From assembly GCF_002946835.1 (NCBI RefSeq), contig NZ_CP026652.1:7130001-7194000 (forward strand): 64,000 nt of DNA, in the 5' to 3' direction. Of the stretch, positions 62,306 to 64,000 are shown in pieces. A model generated the notes under the pieces. The model did no database searches. It was not told where the DNA came from and saw nothing but the letters and a program-made list of their open reading frames with translations. The stretch's first letter is position 1. Each line of letters begins with the position of its first letter. The DNA comes from Streptomyces dengpaensis. GTDB lineage: Bacteria > Actinomycetota > Actinomycetes > Streptomycetales > Streptomycetaceae. The position numbers and the translations under genes were made by a program.

Positions 62306-62929
62306 ATGGCACTCGCGCAGCCCGAACGGGGCGGGCTGCTGCCCCAGCGGACGGCACCCCATCGCGGCACGCTCGCCACCACCGCCTGCATGGAGACGTT
62401 GCAGGTGGGCTATCTGCACGCCGTCGCGGCGGCCGCGGGCTGCTCGCTGTCCCAGCCCTTTCCGGACAACGGCATCGACTGGCACGTCAGCCACAGCGCC
62501 CCCGGGCACACGGTCGACGACGAAGTCACCATCAAGGTGCAGCTCAAGTGCACGTACCAGATCCCGCCGAACCCGCCCGCCCGTCTCCCACCACCGCCCT
62601 CAACCGAGGGGCCTGCGGTCCCGCCCCGCCGTCTGGGGCCCGCCTTCTCCTTCACGCTCGACAACGAGCACCTGGCGAAGCTCGCCCGCACCCCGGTCTC
62701 GGTGCACAAGATCCTGGTCGTGATGCTCGTGCCCAGGTCCCAGGACGACTGGCTGCGCGCCAGCCACGACCGCCTCGACCTGCGGCACTGCTGCTACTGG
62801 ACCAACCTCGCCGGACACGCCATCACCGGCCGGCGCAGGACCACCGTTCGCATACCGACCGCCCGGATCTTCGACGACCGGGCACTCTGCGAGATCATGA
62901 CGCGGGTCGGGACGGGAGGCAGACCATGA
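62306..62929 (+). CDS. DUF4365 domain protein (Mrr/PD-(D/E)XK-like)
   Basis: A 207-residue protein. CMETLQVGYLHAVAAAAGCS then DNGIDWHVSHSAPG and VTIKVQLKCTYQIPPNPP form a pattern like restriction-type nuclease cores: Asp in the strand GIDWHV and QxK in VQLKCT. The C-terminus (HCCYWTNLAGHAI, RRTTVRIPTARIFDDRALCE) is typical of DUF4365. A Pro-rich 25-residue insertion (PPPPSTEGPAVPPRR) follows the core. ATGA overlap couples it to the next gene. Catalytic activity is not established for the family. Confidence 0.82.
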   Translation: MALAQPERGGLLPQRTAPHRGTLATTACMETLQVGYLHAVAAAAGCSLSQPFPDNGIDWHVSHSAPGHTVDDEVTIKVQLKCTYQIPPNPPARLPPPPSTEGPAVPPRRLGPAFSFTLDNEHLAKLARTPVSVHKILVVMLVPRSQDDWLRASHDRLDLRHCCYWTNLAGHAITGRRRTTVRIPTARIFDDRALCEIMTRVGTGGRP

Positions 62930-64000
62930 CCCACCGCCCGATCGACGAAGCCCTGCGACCGGTCAGGCCGCATCCCGTCGACGCCTTGTGGACACAGCCT
63001 CCGGAGCCCGGCCAGGTCGACCCCGCCGTGCTCAGCGCCCTGCTGCACCGGCACGGCTGGCAGCGGCGCGGCGGGGCCGTGGGACGGTACGGCCGATGGA
63101 CCCCACCGGGGCCCGGTGGCGGCGGTACCAGCCTGCTGGTGCCGGAAAGCCGGGCCTTTCCCGACAGCGACGACCTCCTCGGCGAGGCCCTGGTCGCGCT
63201 CTCCCGTAGCGGGTCACCGTCCGCGCGCGACGTGCTGGTCGCGCTCGCCGTGCCCAGCGACGAGATCCGCTGGTTGAGGGAGGTCCCGGCCGGCCCGGTG
63301 GGCGCCGCCCCCTGGACGGTCGAGGAACAGCTGCGCGCCGCCGCCCGCCAGACGCTCCTCGCGGGCGCACTGGCCACGCGCGCGCGTGCGGGCTATTACG
63401 GCGCCCGCCACCGCAGGTCCGCCGCGGCGTCCCTGGACAACGTCCTGGTCGGCGCCGAACCCGGCGGACGCCGGCTCACCGCCTTCCTGCCCGTCTCCAC
63501 CGGGCGGCCGCTCGCGATACGACTGCACGAGGCGCTGTACGCCGCCCGCGAGGCCATCGACTACCAGCGGGCCACCGGTGGTATGGACGCCTTCGACGCG
63601 GCCGTCGAGGCGGGCGTCAGCCGTGAGCTCCTGGAAGCGCTGGTAGCCCTGGTCCGCGGCACCGAGGGCGCCCGGATCGCCGTCGAGTGGGCGCCCTCGG
63701 AGGGGGTCCCCGAGGGGTGTGCCGCACCGGCCGAGCCCGTGGAGTTCTCCCCCGGCGACCTGCCCGTGCTGCGCGAGGCCGGAGCCCGCTATCTGCGCGA
63801 GGAACCGTCCGTGCCGGTGCGCATCACGGGTGCGGTGGTGCGGATGCGCAGGTCGGGGCCACGCGGCGCGGGCACGGTACGGCTGCGGGTCATCGCCGGC
63901 GCCGAGATCCCGCACGTCCGCATGACACTGGACGAGGAGGCTTACCGGATAGCGGGGCATGCCCACCTGGTCGGGCTGCCGGTGCGGGTGCACGGGCGCC
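62926..64000 (+). CDS. Unrecognised protein, truncated by the window edge (>358 aa)
   Basis: ATG overlaps the DUF4365 stop (ATGA), so the pair is co-translated. MTHRPIDEALRPVRPHPVDA opens it; the middle includes LLHRHGWQRRGGAVGRYGRW, PESRAFPDSDDLLGEALVAL, SREALV-like ASLDNVLVGAEPGGRRLTAF and VSRELLEALVALVRGTEGAR, and the visible end is a beta-rich RMRRSGPRGAGTVRLRVIAG. No catalytic motif or membrane segment seen. The right end is cut off, so function cannot be judged; association with a nuclease-like partner is the main clue. Confidence 0.85.
   Translation, partial: MTHRPIDEALRPVRPHPVDALWTQPPEPGQVDPAVLSALLHRHGWQRRGGAVGRYGRWTPPGPGGGGTSLLVPESRAFPDSDDLLGEALVALSRSGSPSARDVLVALAVPSDEIRWLREVPAGPVGAAPWTVEEQLRAAARQTLLAGALATRARAGYYGARHRRSAAASLDNVLVGAEPGGRRLTAFLPVSTGRPLAIRLHEALYAAREAIDYQRATGGMDAFDAAVEAGVSRELLEALVALVRGTEGARIAVEWAPSEGVPEGCAAPAEPVEFSPGDLPVLREAGARYLREEPSVPVRITGAVVRMRRSGPRGAGTVRLRVIAGAEIPHVRMTLDEEAYRIAGHAHLVGLPVRVHGR

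Overview
The window is high-GC (about 70 percent) actinobacterial chromosome and is almost certainly Streptomyces. The evidence is codon use strongly biased to G/C at third positions, frequent GTG starts, GTGA/ATGA gene couplings, leaderless-looking starts, an ssgB sporulation gene and an arginine cluster in the order argC-J-B-D-R. From memory, gene content and order follow the S. coelicolor stretch between pheT (SCO1594) and ssgB (SCO1541), run backwards. This is core chromosome; I see no prophage, conjugative element, biosynthetic cluster or CRISPR array.

Layout. 1-8.7 kb: end of pheT, a SpoIIE-type phosphatase, a TPR regulator, a NUDIX hydrolase, 3-hydroxybutyryl-CoA dehydrogenase, a DUF1918 protein and an EamA exporter divergent from a MocR regulator with overlapping start codons. 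8.7-13.8 kb: a histidine-phosphatase fold lacking its catalytic histidines, a DUF6314 protein, a carboxymuconolactone-decarboxylase-like protein behind a MerR-type promoter, a LysR sensor domain without DNA-binding domain and a DUF5997 protein. 13.9-25.8 kb: arginine biosynthesis (argCJBDR, then argG and argH), split by an oppositely oriented membrane flavin electron-transfer block (ferric-reductase-like protein, doubly duplicated FMN-binding protein, ApbE) and a PPOX-type flavoprotein. ArgR-box-like repeats precede argC and argG.

25.9-34.3 kb: aldo/keto reductase, a TetR-MFS pair, PlsC, a secreted glycerophosphodiesterase (glpQ1-like) behind a four-unit PHO box, a small sigma-like protein, acetyltransferases, two small membrane proteins, and a HAD phosphatase gene broken by a 39-bp palindromic element. 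34.3-37.5 kb: a Cys/Met-rich leader peptide followed by metN-metI-metQ, with a leftover second metQ tail after the metQ stop. 38.4-46.2 kb: corrin and siroheme genes (cobL; a giant BluB-CobT fusion with a roughly 700-residue disordered front; cobA) and a TrmH-type rRNA/tRNA methylase.

46.3-57.8 kb: Ser/Thr kinase, small proteins, a phosphotransferase-like gene behind a C-rich tract, a zinc-ribbon protein, five tRNA genes (3 Val-GAC, Cys, Gly), pabB-pabC for p-aminobenzoate, DsbA-like protein, CGNR regulator, ssgB, PGPGW protein and tRNA-Val(CAC). 57.8-64 kb: a very large polytopic membrane protein, a START-like protein, a second tRNA-Val(CAC), a DnaQ-like exonuclease, and a coupled DUF4365 gene plus an unrecognised gene running off the right edge.

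The most unusual signals are not genes but small repeated palindromes: at least four families (called A-D here). Family A shows paired compensatory changes between copies, family B is nested inside a family A copy and has also disrupted a coding gene, and family D has expanded into four exact 37-bp tandem units.
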